Positions 42,840 through 53,200 of a stretch of DNA of 64,000 nt are shown here, in pieces (the first letter of the stretch is position 1; each line of letters begins with the position of its first letter). The stretch comes from Apostichopus japonicus (lineage: Eukaryota > Echinodermata > Holothuroidea > Aspidochirotida > Stichopodidae). Position numbers and translations under genes: made by a program. The stretch lies in NCBI RefSeq assembly GCF_037975245.1, contig NC_092571.1, forward strand, positions 4,982,001 through 5,046,000. The letters run 5' to 3'. The notes below the pieces were generated by a model that made no database searches, was not told the DNA's origin, and worked only from the letters and a program-made list of their open reading frames with translations.

Positions 42840-43498
42840 CAAGGGCGGCGGAACCGGGGGGGCACAGGGGGCACGTGCCCCCCCCCCCCACTTTTCCTCA
42901 GGTTAAAAATGTGCCCTTTTTCTACATAAAAATTGAGGTGTCTCAAGTTAGCAAGAGGCCAGGGAACCAGAATGAACACTCGGGAAGGGCCGTTTCCGGC
43001 CATCTGAGGGGTTTGTAAAACCAAAAATGTTCTTGTACGCTCCGCGCCAACCGACGGTGGCGCTCCGCTCAGATAGTTGTGCATACAATTTTGCAAATCC
43101 TGGCTACGCCCCTTACTTTTAATGAATTTCTGTGGATCAAACTCAAAGCTATTTCGAATGGAATAAAATTGGTTAAGATATTAACAAGAAATATACTCTA
43201 ATTCGGAAGATTCCTACATTAGCAACTAGCATGATTTCACCTCATTTTGTCTCAAAAGAAAACTTGTTTTTTGTTTCCCAATTGCACATTGGATATTGCA
43301 GTGCTAGTATGCATATTTTCCTTGAAGGGGGGGGCGGGGGCGGGACGTTGATGGAGTGATGTGTATACACAAATAAGTTAATACAATAAGAGTTATCAAG
43401 GGTACTAAATATAAGGCTGCATCAGTCCAATCGAATTTCTGCAAAGTGCCCTTTGATGTCGGTGCCCCCCCAGATTAAAAGTGCTTCCGCCGCCCTTG
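42840..43498. mobile_element. hAT-type composite element (CAAGGGCGGCGG family), second copy
   Basis: Ends CAAGGGCGGCGG and CCGCCGCCCTTG, with a perfect 8-bp duplication AAGGCCTT (42832-42839 and 43499-43506). It lies in inverse orientation to the copy at 19163 and includes the same internal GGCTACGCCCCTT end (about 43103) and module (42985-43080). It is inserted among the decayed integrase gene pieces. Confidence 0.85.
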
Positions 43499-43837
43499 AA
43501 GGCCTTATAGTACTTTTTTAGGTGTGGCATATTCTCTACATGCCAAACCTCATTGCAGAAGAAAACTCCTTAAATATCTATAGACCCAAATAGTGGCCAT
43601 GCAATATGTACAATAATGGGAATATTCCATTTCAAACACCGATATAGAGTTGTAATTCAATTTTAAGGCACTTCAGCTAGAATTACCAATCCTGCAGCCC
43701 ATATATTTGTGTGTTTTTTTTCTTTTTCTTTTTGTTTGTTTTTTTTTTGGGGGGGGGGGCAAAAAAACATGATATCTCATGAATTTTCTTATCTCTTTGA
43801 AGGTGTTCATCTTTGCATAGATAATCCAGACAACAGA

Positions 43838-44017
43838 CTATGTCTATTGTCTAGATTCTATTGGAAAACTATCAACGTTGATGTAACAAGTTTTTTTCAA
43901 CCAGGGAGTTGTGGAACTCCCTGGTTCAACAGGATGTCAAAGCGTCATTGTCCTGTAGACCTACGAACAAGTCTCCATAGCATTCCTGTAACTGGATTAT
44001 GGAAACAGGATGTCCGC
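43838..44017 (+). pseudogene. Decayed zinc-binding piece of the integrase gene
   Basis: One frame shows RFYWKTINVDV, the helix typical of the integrase HHCC region. Another frame further on has TSLHSIPVTGLWKQ, which normally precedes the catalytic core. The two are in different frames, and a 27-bp hairpin (43899-43925) occupies the place of the expected Cys-x-x-Cys. So the domain is broken. The hAT-type element 42840-43498 separates this piece from the 42077 piece. Confidence 0.55.
43899..43925. repeat. CCAGGGAG/CTCCCTGG hairpin, copy 3
   Basis: Arms AACCAGGGAGTT and AACTCCCTGGTT with a three-base loop (GTG). It lies inside the broken integrase zinc-binding region. Confidence 0.8.
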
Positions 44018-44646
44018 AGTATGCAGTGAAGGTTTAGTATAGTTAATGTCACTCTTTCTGGACAAATTCAACATTTACAAGCTTAAAGGTAGTCTGTATT
44101 GGCCCTAAATTTTGGCCACTTTAATTGCTAGAAGTTTTCAAAAAGTACTTTCCTGGGGGTAATAACCCTTTTAATTGTGCTCAGACATTCTAAATGATGA
44201 CACGAGATGATTGAATGTCCCAGTGAGGTAAATTTCCTCCAGGGAAATAAACATACTTAAAGAATTTTGTCCATATTGAAAATTTGGCATATTTAGGGCC
44301 TATACAGCACACCTTATAGCCACACTCTGGCCTAACTGCTGAGCAACCATCAATATAGGCATATAATTGTAAGTTGCAAAAAGTGGCGTATCATTTTTCT
44401 GGTTTAGTGGTTGAAGAGATTGTAAATATATGGTACAGTATGGTTTAAGTTACATTTTCATGTTTGCAAGGTAAAAATAATTGGCCTAAATCCACCAACA
44501 CCCTGTTTCGATCAGATATCCCACTGTTTTTTATCTAGATCTGTGTACAGAATGAAGCAATGGAATAGAACAACAGTCAAGGCAAAGCCTGCAACTTGTA
44601 AATGTTTTTGAAATTAGCACCTAAATGCTGTCTTCTTTCTTAACAG

Positions 44647-44804
44647 GTTGGTGTAGATCTTATTGGTCCTCTACCAGTGACAGCTGCCAAGCGACTGTAC
44701 ATCATAACACTGTCTGACTTCTATTCAAAGTGGCCTGAGACTAAGGCAGTGCCTGACAAGACTGCAGCATCAACTTCTTATTGCATTACTGATGTGATGA
44801 TGAG
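44647..44804 (+). pseudogene. Exon-like start of the integrase catalytic core
   Basis: A clean acceptor (TTCTTTCTTAACAG) and donor (GAG/GTAAGC) bound a 158-base open segment that encodes VGVDLIGPLP and SDFYSKWPETKAVPDKT, the beginning of an rve-type integrase core with the first catalytic Asp (in VDLIG). The second Asp and the Glu are not found downstream. The intact splice signals suggest a former intron-containing, domesticated gene rather than a plain retrotransposon. The upstream pieces carry stops and a frameshift, so I call it broken. Confidence 0.65.
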
Positions 44805-47800
44805 GTAAGCATGTCTTAAAAAGTGAATAATTTTCTGTAGTTAGTTCCAATATGAATGGCATCATATCTGTTATTTGTACCATGCAAATAACTTGTAGTG
44901 CATGGCAGAATGCTGTGTTTGAGCAAAATTATTTCCAAATAGGTATTAAGCATACAGAAAGGTCACGAAGGTAGGTGAGAACTGAGAAAGTGTACTGTAA
45001 ATCTTTGCAGGTTGAGTCCCCATTAACAAGTTTATATGTACATAGTTTTTGTTCCTATATTTACTTGCAAAGGTTCCACCATATAGCCTGACAATTGTCT
45101 TCATTTGATTTACATCCCCAAAAAGTGATTTTGGCTGGACATGTTTCACTGCAGCAGACACTGTTTATTTGTTCAAACAAATGATGAGTAATAATTAAGA
45201 CCACATTCCACAGCTAGACACCACCTATTGTGTGTTGTTTTTCAAAATGGTGTTGGACAGTTTGATACTGTAACCACAGGGAACTTTTCTGTTTAGAAAG
45301 TGTGAACTTATTACTACTTGGCTGTTTTGACAGGAATTTCGACAAGATAAGAGAGATAATGTATCAACTGAGTTTTGGTACCATTTCTCTGTTAGGTCCG
45401 TTGTGGAAAATTGCTAAATGTGTTTGTGTGTGTGGTGGGTGATATTTCCTGAAACCTGGGAGAGGGACCCCTTTTTCTTTCTTTGAAGGCGTGTTTCTTG
45501 GTTCTGGAAATTGTGTTCAAGATAAGTTCTCATAGTAAAACATATAACCGACCATATTCTTCTTCCTGTTGTAACTTTTGCTGTTATGGATTTCTGTGTA
45601 AGTCTTAACGAAAAACCTGTTGGATACATGAGAATCAGCTATTTTATTTGTAATTTACAATCAAGATTAAACTTTTGACGGTATCAAGTTGCACATTAAA
45701 GCATTATATAGGTAATCCTACTGTTTGTGGAAAGGAGTTCAAGGGGGGAATTCTAATAGGGAAACTTCTGCATGGTTTTATAGAGGTCTTTACCAAACTC
45801 TAAAGAGGAAGTTTCAAGTACATATTGTTTGAAGAAGAGTGACAGTAGTATATCATTCTAATCAAGCAATACCTCCCTGCTTGAAGGATGCTCTAGAAAG
45901 CATGGATTATCTTTAGTTGCATCAGAGCTACAAAGGGAGAGTCATCATTCCAGTTAAATTTCCCCATGCAGGGGGTAGGAAGTGAGGGTGGGCACACAAC
46001 ATCAGAGGGACATTTTCTCATTCCACAACCACCACTCGATATGCTATAAAACGATACACACCGGCCATATCACTTAAATATATATGATGTGTTGGTATGT
46101 TATCAATACTATTTAAATGTTAAACGTGCTATAAAAAGATATGGGATGCCATTTTAAAAATAGCATGTACAGACAGTGCCCCCCCCCCCTGCTCTTACCT
46201 CCCTGATCCCATGTATAATCATTGTTCACTCTTTGCCCAGTCTGATATAGATTCAGAATATTGCGTTTGTGCATGACTATCATCCAATTTCATGTTTTGA
46301 TTTTTACTATATTAACTTTCTTTGAACAAACTTTTCTCTACAAGAATGACATATTTAAAGTGTGAGAAACATGATGAGACAAAAAATCTAGCATATTGCA
46401 TACTGCTCTGTCCTATTTGCTTTATTCTTTCCCTTATTTGGCTTTGTTTTGTTTCCTGTATGTTTGCAGCTCTTTTGAAGAGGATAGCGTTCTAATATAT
46501 CTTTTCTAATTTGAACCACTTTTGTCCAATAAGAAACATTCATAATAAGAAACAACGAACCTTTATCACTGGAATTGCCTGGAATGCCATTTGTCTATAA
46601 AAATGAAAATTTGCTTCACGCATGGCCATCACAACGGGGCTTAGGGGGCAGAGGGTGGGAGAATGGCCCTCCACCTTGTTGAGAGGGAGAAAACCTTGAC
46701 TCGACGATTGAGTGACAAAAATAAGGAAGGGTAAAAAAGTAAACAATAAAGTAGTAATGAAAGTCAATAAATAGGTGCCAAGCCCATACGGAGAGGGTTG
46801 GGGCAGTATTGACATTTCAAGGTCAGAGAAATATCCAGCTACTTCATGGTTGTTATTAGCAAACAAAAATATTTTGGAACTCATCACAGATAGGTCACAG
46901 ACTTAAGAACACCCCTCCCCAGGACACACATTCGATAACTTACCATCCCAACTCCCCCCCCCCCCCCCGTATCCTTGCACTCAAAATTATGTGTATGGGC
47001 CTGAGTTTTGTATACAACGTTGCCGATTTCGTTTAGGATGTAACTTGAAAACACCCTCGGTTCCCGTCCTATAATGAGCTTTACGCACGGATGAAATTTC
47101 ATATTGGCTAGGCAACTCTCGTAGACCCATGAAGTACAGTTACCATACTTGCCAAATCTTACCCACTGTGTGTTAGGGAAATACGGCAACAATGAAGTTT
47201 GGACTCCTTTAAGTTCGTAATATTTTACCTCTGCAATTTGTCATTTTTTGTTGTAGCTTTTGCATTCCCTATCCCGTACCCGCCCTCCGTTGGGGGGGGG
47301 GGGGAAGTTAAGTTTATACTATCTCTCCCTCTGTAAAGATGACTAGGAACGCAATGTAGTTGCCGAATACAACATGCAACATATACGGAGGATGAAATAG
47401 CAGCAATCACAACAAAAACATGATTAACATCTTCTACAGATGGAAGACTTCCTTTTTTTTCCCCGTTCTATTTTTTGTTTTGCAGCAACGCACAACGTCT
47501 CATTTATTTCCTGTAACATTTAACTCTGATGTATGCTTCTGCTCTAATTATTGATATAATGAACTCAATTGCCTTTTGAATGTCGAAATGCTTAAATTTT
47601 ATGCGGGACAAAATATGCTATGAAGTATTTGCGGACATTCCGTACCAGGACATTTCGTCCGGCGGGACTATATTTGCTGTGAGGTGGGGACACAATTTTC
47701 AGCAGATAATGTCCGACCGGACTAAATATGCTGGTACAGATTGTCCCCGTGGACACTTTGTACAGGGGGACACTCTGTACTGTCACACCGGTCTAGAAGA

Positions 47801-48165
47801 CCGATAAACACAAATTTCATTAGCCGTGTATATAATCAGGGGACCGAATAGTCAAGCATTCTTAACAAATGAGAGGTTCTGTACAAACAGGGATATCAAA
47901 TATCCCCCCCCCCCCCATTCCCAAAAGAAATTAATAATAGAATACTATAACCTATTATCTATGATCTCGTTTGGGAGAATTACCGGCAAATTTCGTAGAA
48001 GTAGAACAATTTATTTCACATTGAAAAACAACGCAGCGAATCAAAAAAGTAGTACAGGATATTTATGTTTCCTTCATTTTCTGACAGTATTTCATACTTA
48101 TATCCCTTTTCTCATTCTGTTCTTTTCTGGACCGGTCGATTTTAATCAACTGGAATTTATTTAAC
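44805..48165. other. Intergenic stretch without a supported gene
   Basis: Homopolymer C and G runs (46182, 46957, 47284, 47905), an irregular GGACA/TGTCC repeat at 47630-47790 that shares words with 41710-41890, and no domain-like frame. Confidence 0.5.
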
Positions 48166-49075
48166 CCTGAAGATCGGTTTCTACATGTTTTTTGCAAAGT
48201 GAACTGAAACCAACTATGTTCTGTGATTGGGAAACATCAACTTTCCTCAACAATGCTTGCGTCACTACTTCTGGAGCTCCATAACATCCAGGCGTTGCCA
48301 TACCATATCCAATCCCACTTGTGGGTTAGTAACTTGAGCAGAGCGTAATCTTTTGGCATGTAGTGACGACTTTTCACCTAGCCATTTTATCAACAGATAA
48401 AGTTCTTCCCTGGGCAACAAATTTAGGTCCTTAATCACATCTCTAAATGATGCCTTCCACGCTCTGTAATGTTCTGGTTTCTCGTCAAATATAGTAAGCC
48501 TGGAACTCACCAAGTCTTTCCGAATGAGATACTTAGCGAGGTCTTCAGACTCTTGCCGGTACTTTGCTCTTGTCTGAGTGATGATTGGATTTCTTAAAGC
48601 CACCTGATCGCTAAAATGGTGTTGAATATAATCACTGATTCGCTGATTGGAATTTACTTCGGAATATCTGCATCACGTAATTCGTCATGGCTTCCTTATG
48701 GTTGGTCTTCATCATACACTGCGGCTTCAGCTGAAGCAGCAGCTACCTTTTCACTTTGAAGAATAAGCACACCAGCGTCCAGTGCTGCCTTTTGTTTCAA
48801 CAGTTCCGCCTCTTTGTTTGCATATGCGAGCAATGTCCGAGCCGATTCAACCTTAGCTCGTGCCTCCATTGTTGCTGAAGTCGTGGACGATCCATATATG
48901 CTTGAGCTATTAGTGGATTTTGACTAAACAGATTTTGTGTCAACGTTAACTGATTCACGATGTTGCCTTGTACGAATGTCGTGATCCATTGTTTTAATTT
49001 TGTGTGTTTCCTTATCCGCTGCTTCGCTGGGTTCTTTCTCAATACGGAAAAGTCTTCCTGATCGTGTACCCATTG
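48166..49075 (-). pseudogene. Decayed BEL/Pao-like gag gene fragment
   Basis: The start (MGTRSGRLF at 49073) is followed by a frame change to an Ala/Lys-rich helical part (EARAKVESARTLLAYANKEA), then after stops the conserved block 48603-48265 with FDEKPEHYRAWKASFRDVI and LLIKWLGEKSSLHAKRLRS, which matches the DUF1759-type gag found in BEL/Pao-like elements. A frameshift near 48282 moves YGAPEVVTQALLRKVD into another frame. No protease, reverse transcriptase or LTR pair is visible, so this is an inactive remnant. Confidence 0.7.
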
Positions 49076-49388
49076 CTATGCCTTGATTTTTATTGTGATA
49101 CCCTAGCGATAAACACGCAGGGCGATATTCAGCCAGACAACCATTTCCCATCAAACCCCAAAACAAAGATAAACATTGACAAGGTCATAAACGTTTGCCA
49201 GCAGTTTAATTCAAGTAAATGTTGGTGAAAGAGTGAGTGGATGGTAAAAAAGACTATCACACTCCAAGGTTAGAAAAAATGAGTAAGATTAAGGCTAAAT
49301 GATCACATCTAAACCAAGCGATGTCAAATTGTAAACAAAACGATTTCTGAGTAGTCGAAAGGAAAAGTGTGGCGCTTTACTAAAAAGT

Positions 49389-49396
49389 TATATAAA
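49389..49396 (+). promoter_or_regulatory. Candidate TATA box
   Basis: TATATAAA on the plus strand, about 230 bases upstream of the ATG of the 27-bp repeat reading frame at 49622. No other promoter signal is confirmed, and it may belong to the neighbouring retroelement remnant. Confidence 0.25.
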
Positions 49397-49621
49397 TACT
49401 GTAACGCGCCGTCCTCGGTGGTGTGCGCAAGGAAGAGTGGGACTGCGGAAACACAGGAATGAGGCTGTCGACAGGGGTTTACCCGTTTATTTACGATCTA
49501 TATACATGCCAAGATGGTGCACAGTGGTCGTGCATTACAGAGGCAATTGGTAAATTACGAAACAAGGTTTTAACACATGCTCAGAAGTCGATAAAGTTCA
49601 ATATACCACAGTACATTACTA

Positions 49622-50188
49622 ATGGCGGGTCTCGGCGCGGAGGGCAGAACGATAGACCTCGGCGCTGAAGATTGGGCTATGCGAATGTTGGCCCTCGGCG
49701 GAGTTGGCGGAATGGTGAACGGCGGCGCAGTTGGCGCAGTTGGAAGAATGGTGAACGGCGGCGCAGTTGGCAGAATGGTGAACGGCGGCGCAGTAGGAGG
49801 AATGGTGAACGGCGGCGCAGTCGGCGGAATGGTGAACGGCGGCGCAGTTGGCGGAATGGTGAACGGCGGCGCAGTTGGCGGAATGGTGATTGGCGGCGCA
49901 GTAGACGGAATGGTGAACGGCGGCGCAGTTGACGGAATGGTGAACGGCGGCGCAGTCGGCGGAATGGTGAACGGCGGCGCAGTCGGCGGAATGGTGAACG
50001 GCGGCGCAGTTGGCGGAATGGTGAACGGCGGCGCAGTTGGCGGAATGGTGAACGGCGGCGCAGTTGGCGGAATGGTGAACGGCGGCGCAGTTGGCGGAAT
50101 GGTGATTGGCGGCGCAGTAGACGGAATGGTGAACGGCGGCGCAGTTGACGGAATAGTTAACGGCGGCGCAGATGAACTGAAGTGTTGA
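49622..50188 (+). CDS. Hypothetical Gly/Val-rich repeat protein, 188 codons
   Basis: An uninterrupted frame from ATG 49622 to a stop at 50186-50188. A 28-residue unique start (MAGLGAEGRTIDLGAED) is followed by 17 copies of a nine-residue unit, consensus GGMVNGGAV, and a short end (DELKC). It has no signal peptide or known domain. The unit is 27 bp and the only insertion is 9 bp, so frame is kept by the repeat length itself, and a second forward frame (Arg-rich) is also open for 86 codons. Expression is unproven, and it may be only a GC-rich minisatellite. Confidence 0.3.
   Translation: MAGLGAEGRTIDLGAEDWAMRMLALGGVGGMVNGGAVGAVGRMVNGGAVGRMVNGGAVGGMVNGGAVGGMVNGGAVGGMVNGGAVGGMVIGGAVDGMVNGGAVDGMVNGGAVGGMVNGGAVGGMVNGGAVGGMVNGGAVGGMVNGGAVGGMVNGGAVGGMVIGGAVDGMVNGGAVDGIVNGGADELKC
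49703..50170. repeat. 27-bp GC-rich minisatellite, 17 copies
   Basis: Units of GGAATGGTGAACGGCGGCGC plus AGTTGGC. Three marked units (ATGGTGATTGGC, then two with GACGGAATG or GTAGACGG) appear twice, eight units apart, showing a 216-bp higher-order duplication. It is strikingly GC-rich compared with the AT-rich surroundings. Confidence 0.93.
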
Positions 50189-50269
50189 ACCTGGTCTTCT
50201 AGGTTATTTTACTGGTCGTCCGATCCGACCTCCTGGGCTGGCCCACCGCTGTTTGCGCCAATAGATGAC

Positions 50270-53200
50270 ACGTTCGAATGTGCGGTACCGATCAATCGAA
50301 TGTTCGTTACCGATCAATCGAATGTGCGGTATTGATCAATCGAATGTTCGGTACCGATCAATCGAATGTGCGGTACCGATCAATCACATGTGCAGTACCG
50401 ATTAATCGAATGTGCGGTACCGATCAACTAATGTGCGATACCGAACAATCGAATGTTCGTTACCGATCAATCGAATGTGCGGTATTGATCTATCGAATGT
50501 TCGGTACCGATCAATCGAATGTGCGGTACCGATCAATCCAATGTGCGGTACCGATCAATCGAATGTGCGGTACCGATCAATCGAATGTTCTGTACCGATC
50601 AATCGAATGTGCGGTACCGATCAATCGAATGTGCGGTACTGATCAATCGAATGTGCGATACCGAACACTCGAATGTGCGGTATTGATCAATCGAATGTTC
50701 GTACCGATCAATCGAATGTTCGTTACCGATCAATCGAATGTGCGGTACCGATCAATCGAATGTGCGGTACCGATCAATCGAATGTTCGTTACTGATCAAT
50801 CGAATGTGCGGTACCGATCAAACGAATGTGCGGTACCGATCAACTAATGTGCGATACCGAACAATCGAATGTTCGGTACCGATCAATCGAATGTGCAGTA
50901 CCGATTAATCGAAAGTGCAATTCCTATCAATCGAATGTTCGTTACTGATCAATCGAATGTGCGGTACCGATCAATCGAATGTGCGGTACCGATCAACTAA
51001 TGTGCGATACCGAACAATCGAATGTTCGGTACCGATCAATCGAATGTGCAGTACCTATCAATCGAATGTGCGGTATTGATCAATCGAATGTTCGGTACCG
51101 ATAAATCGAATGTTCGGTCACGATCAATCGAATGTTCGGTACCGATCAATAGAATGTTCGGTACCGATCAATCGAATGTTCGGTACCGATCAATCGAATG
51201 TGCGGTACCGATCAATCGAATGTTCGATACCGATCAATCGAATGTGCGGTACCGAACAATCGAATGTGCGGTACCGATCAATCGAATGTGCGGTACCGAT
51301 CAATCGAATGTGCGGTACCGATCAATCGAATGTGCGGTACCGATCAATCGAATGTGCGGTACTGATCAATCGAATGTGCGATACCGAACAATCGAATGTG
51401 CGGTATTGATCAATCGAATGTTCGTACCGATCAATCGAATGTTCGTTACCGATCAATCGAATGTGCGGTACCGATCAATCGAATGTGCGGTACCGATCAA
51501 TCGAATTTTCGGTACCGATCAATCGAATGTTCGGTACCGATCAATCGAATGTTCGTTACTGACCAATCGAATGTGCGGTACCGATCAATCGAATGTGCGG
51601 TACCGATCAACTAATGTGCGATACCGAACAATCGAATGTTCGGTACCGATCAATCGAATGTGCAGTACCTATCAATCGAATGTGCGGTATTGATCAATCG
51701 AATGTTCGGTACCGATAAATCGAATGTTCGGTCACGATCAATCGAATGTTCGGTACCGATCAATAGAATGCTCGGTACCGATCAATCGAATGTTCGGTAC
51801 CGATCAATCGAATGTGCGGTACCGATCAATCGAATGTTCGATACCGATCAATCGAATGTGCGGTACCGAACAATCGAATGTGCGGTACCGATCAATCGAA
51901 TGTGCGGTACCGATCAATCGAATGTGCGGTACCGATCAATCGAATGTGCGGTACCGATCAATCGAATGTGCGGTACTGATCAATCGAATGTGCGATACCG
52001 AACAATCGAATGTGCGGTATTGATCAATCGAATGTTCGTACCGATCAATCGAATGTTCGTTACCGATCAATCGAATGTGCGGTACCGATCAATCGAATGT
52101 GCGGTACCGATCAATCGAATTTTCGGTACCGATCAATCGAATGTTCGGTACCGATCAATCGAATGTTCGTTACTGACCAATCGAATGTGCGGTACCGATC
52201 AATCGAATGTGCGGTACCGATCAACTAATGTGCGATACCGAACAATCGAATGTTCGGTACCGATCAATCCAATGTGCAGTACCGATTAATCGAATGTGCG
52301 ATACCTATCAATCGAATGTTCGTTACTGATCAATCGAATGTGCGGTACCGATCAATCGAATGTGCAGTACCGATTAATCGAATGTGCGATACCTATCAAT
52401 CGAATGTGCGGTATTGATCAATCGAATGTTCGGTACCGATGAATCGAATGTTCGGTCCCGATCAATCGAATGTGCGGTACCGATCAATAGAATGTTCGGT
52501 ACCGATCAATCGAATGTTCGGTACCGATCAATCGAATGTTCGGTCCCGATCAATCGAATGTGCGGTACCGATCAATAGAATGTTCGGTACCGATCAATCG
52601 AATGTTCGGTACCGATCAATCGAATGTTCGGTACCGATCAATCGAATGTTCTGTACCGATCAATCGAATGTTCGGAACCGATCAATAGAATGTTCGGTAC
52701 CGATCAATCGAATGTTCGGTACCGATCAATGGAATGTGCGATACCGAACAATCGAATGTTCGGTACCGATCAATCGAATGTGCAGTACCGATTAATCGAA
52801 TGTGCGATACCTATCAATCGAATGTGCGGTATTGATCAATCGAATGTTCGGTACCGATGAATCGAATGTTCGGTACCGATCAATCGAATGTTCGGTACCG
52901 ATCAATAGAATGTTCGGTACCGATCAATCGAATGTGCGGTACCGAACAATCGAATGTTCGGTACCGATCAATCAAATGTGCGGTACCGATCAATCGAATG
53001 TGCGGTACCGATCAATCGAATGTGTGGTACCGATCAACTAATGTGCGATACCGAACAATCGAATGTGCGGTATTGATCAATCGAATGTTCGTACCGATCA
53101 ATCGAATGATCGGTACCGATCAATCGAATGTGCGGTACCGATCAATCGAATGTGCGGTACCGATCAATCGAATTTTCGGTACCGATCAATCGAATGTTCG

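Noticed and set aside
48265-49073. Intact retrotransposon
   Set aside because: Stops and frameshifts break the gag-like frame, and no polymerase, protease or LTR pair is visible.
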